Shown: positions 49,650-52,533 of the stretch, piece by piece
Numbering within the stretch: position 1 is the stretch's first letter
Layout of the letters: the number at the start of each line of letters is the position of its first letter
Source of the DNA: Methanogenium cariaci JCM 10550
GTDB taxonomy: Archaea > Halobacteriota > Methanomicrobia > Methanomicrobiales > Methanomicrobiaceae
Direction: 5' to 3'
Length of the DNA stretch: 52,533 nucleotides
Assembly: GCF_001315945.1 (NCBI RefSeq)
Contig: NZ_BBBG01000017.1
Location: forward strand, 1 to 52,533
Program-made: the position numbers and the translations under genes
Notes under the pieces: model-generated
Database searches by the model: none
What the model was told of the DNA's origin: nothing
Seen by the model: the letters and a program-made list of their open reading frames with translations, nothing else

Positions 49650-50279
49650 CTAATACGGTGTGATAGTCGGGTCTGAAAAAATGAATGCTGCCAATGAGAG
49701 TGCAGTAAGGATAAAGATGAGGATAATCGGTAAGATGGTTGCGATAACTGCCCGGGAGGTGGATATCTCATGCAGTTCCCGGATTGCAAGAATTACCAGT
49801 GCCAGTGACCAGGGAATTGCAATGAGACCGATGAGGGGGGGAATCCATAAAAAAAGCAGGCTTGGCGTGGCAGCGTAGATGACAGCCCGTATGGTGGTGC
49901 TGAAATTCTTTCTTCCGCCTGCAATATAGACGAAGATGTGGAAGATGATACCTGCGATAAAGAGTATGGCGACACCATAGATGATGGTGGATATGATAGA
50001 TATGATGGATGCAATGATCACCCTAAATATGCCTAACGAGGCCAGACTGTCCGCTCCAAAGGGGGGGTCAAGTCCGGCGGAGAGGAAAGCGATGTATACA
50101 CCAGTTTCTAGCCCGGGTATAACTCCGTTCAGTGCCCCCCCGTAGATGGCCAGAAAGATGGTCAGAAGAATGGCAGAGTAGCGTAATGCATCTCCTAATC
50201 TCTCATCCTTATGTGCAATCAGGGTCTGTGTGGGATCGAGAATGAATCCTTTTACTTTACCGACAAATCCAATTGACAT
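49650..50279 (-). CDS. YIP1-family membrane protein, array copy 4
   Basis: 209 residues, intact: MSIGFVGKVKGFILDPTQTL, ILLTIFLAIYGGALNGVIPG, VIIASIISIISTIIYGVAIL, HIFVYIAGGRKNFSTTIRAV, TPSLLFLWIPPLIGLIAIPW, LVILAIRELHEISTSRAVIA, FIFSDPTITPY. It is the first gene of the array as transcribed and the best reference for repairing the others. Upstream it keeps only the short conserved leader, not the small ORF. Confidence 0.85.
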   Translation of the reverse strand: MSIGFVGKVKGFILDPTQTLIAHKDERLGDALRYSAILLTIFLAIYGGALNGVIPGLETGVYIAFLSAGLDPPFGADSLASLGIFRVIIASIISIISTIIYGVAILFIAGIIFHIFVYIAGGRKNFSTTIRAVIYAATPSLLFLWIPPLIGLIAIPWSLALVILAIRELHEISTSRAVIATILPIILIFILTALSLAAFIFSDPTITPY

Positions 50280-50345
50280 AGAAATTGTTCCCCAGAGGAT
50301 GTCTTTTCATTTGCGGAAGAAAAAGGTATTGCGGAAAATTATTTA

Positions 50346-50399
50346 TTTGTCAAAAATTTGTCAAAAGTATATATACTACCCTTCATTTTGTTGTCAAAA
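50346..50399 (+). promoter_or_regulatory. Phased TTTGTCAAAA repeats around a palindromic TATA element
   Basis: TTTGTCAAAA occurs at 50346-50355 and 50357-50366 and again (TTGTCAAAA) at 50391-50399; start distances are 11 and about 33 bases, one and three helical turns. The palindrome AGTATATATACT (50366-50377) between them can serve as box A in either direction: to recQ (start 50549) or to the YIP1 array (start 50279). Looks like a regulator binding array; factor unknown. Confidence 0.5.
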
Positions 50400-50548
50400 G
50401 GGGGGGTTATTCGTGACTGATTTGGTTTTGATGATGCACGTTTGAAAACGGGAATCGGGCATCTCCCCCCCGGTTTTCATATCCCTCCTTTTGTTCTTCC
50501 CAATCAAATCCGATACGTTATTGTTGAAAATGGAATAATACTCAGTTA

Positions 50549-52416
<1,868 letters not shown>

Positions 52417-52533
52417 TCCGTCACCGCAGAGTCTTTCTGTTGTGATCCTCTCAGGCTCCCATATTTCTCCTTTGATCTCGTCGCGTATCACTATTGGACA
52501 GCAGGGCGATCTTTCCACTTTCCCCCCCTCTTT
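52417..52533 (-). CDS. Possible 3' end of a gene entering from beyond the window edge
   Basis: On the minus strand the text VERSPCCPIVIRDEIKGEIW, EPERITTERLCGDGLF reads like real protein (balanced composition, Cys pair) and would be convergent with recQ. Its true stop is not visible; the open frame continues into recQ antisense, where it loses protein character. Not recognised. Confidence 0.3.

Overview
The window reads as a chromosomal segment of a methanogenic archaeon, most likely order Methanomicrobiales (family inference only; genus not determined). Markers are a coenzyme M operon (cysteate synthase plus fused sulfopyruvate decarboxylase), a probable methanofuran-biosynthesis kinase (mfnE), archaeal TATA-binding protein, aEF-1beta, an archaeal SRP RNA and many exported proteins with PEGA, SBBP, TolB-like propeller, PKD and PGF/PEF-CTERM-like parts. 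Most of the window is GC-rich; about 37.3-42.9 kb is visibly AT-richer.

The dominant oddity is technical or mutational. Runs of six to eight G or C occur on the order of 200 times (estimate by eye), far above chance. In conserved proteins the true run can be inferred: four is often written as seven, which adds one glycine or proline in frame. Other runs went 4 to 5, 4 to 6, 5 to 7 or 5 to 8, and a few bases are lost, which breaks frames. Essential genes (TBP, SRP ABC-type ATPases, MetX/MetY, recQ) are affected, so I treat the split genes as single genes with probable consensus errors and give full reconstructed spans.

Layout. 0-8.1 kb: a DASS anion transporter, then a four-gene run of exported SUOX-like/PEGA proteins ending in a tungstate/molybdate-binding protein. 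8.2-10.6 kb (minus): archaellin-like protein and an exported phospholipase-D-like protein. 10.7-11.8 kb: mfnE, zinc-ribbon protein, aEF-1beta. 12-17.2 kb: lipoprotein, VOC/zinc-ribbon protein and three surface proteins. 17.2-20.4 kb (minus): a small coupled gene, metY and metX-CBS (homocysteine/methionine synthesis). 20.5-24.1 kb: one giant SBBP/PKD surface protein. 24.4-28.6 kb: membrane protein, TBP, a UbiA-like protein coupled to a CPLC-motif protein, and a PEF-CTERM protein. 28.8-31.3 kb: coenzyme M genes. 31.4-33.5 kb: a tightly overlapping trio of ABC-type ATPase, HypB-like GTPase and Fe-S protein that looks like an uncharacterised metallocofactor system. 33.8-37.2 kb: malate dehydrogenase, SRP RNA, a zinc-ribbon methyltransferase and a metallophosphoesterase.

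37.3-42.9 kb is an accessory, AT-rich stretch: ATPase/DUF234 protein behind a palindromic operator, FRG-TPR protein next to a helicase remnant, a GNAT-like fragment, a hypothetical protein and the stump of a metallo-beta-lactamase-fold gene. 43.1-46.6 kb holds a stand-alone Ni-CO dehydrogenase, a methyltransferase and a TetR regulator. 46.8-50.3 kb is a tandem array of four YIP1-family membrane proteins with repeated upstream segments. The window closes with recQ.
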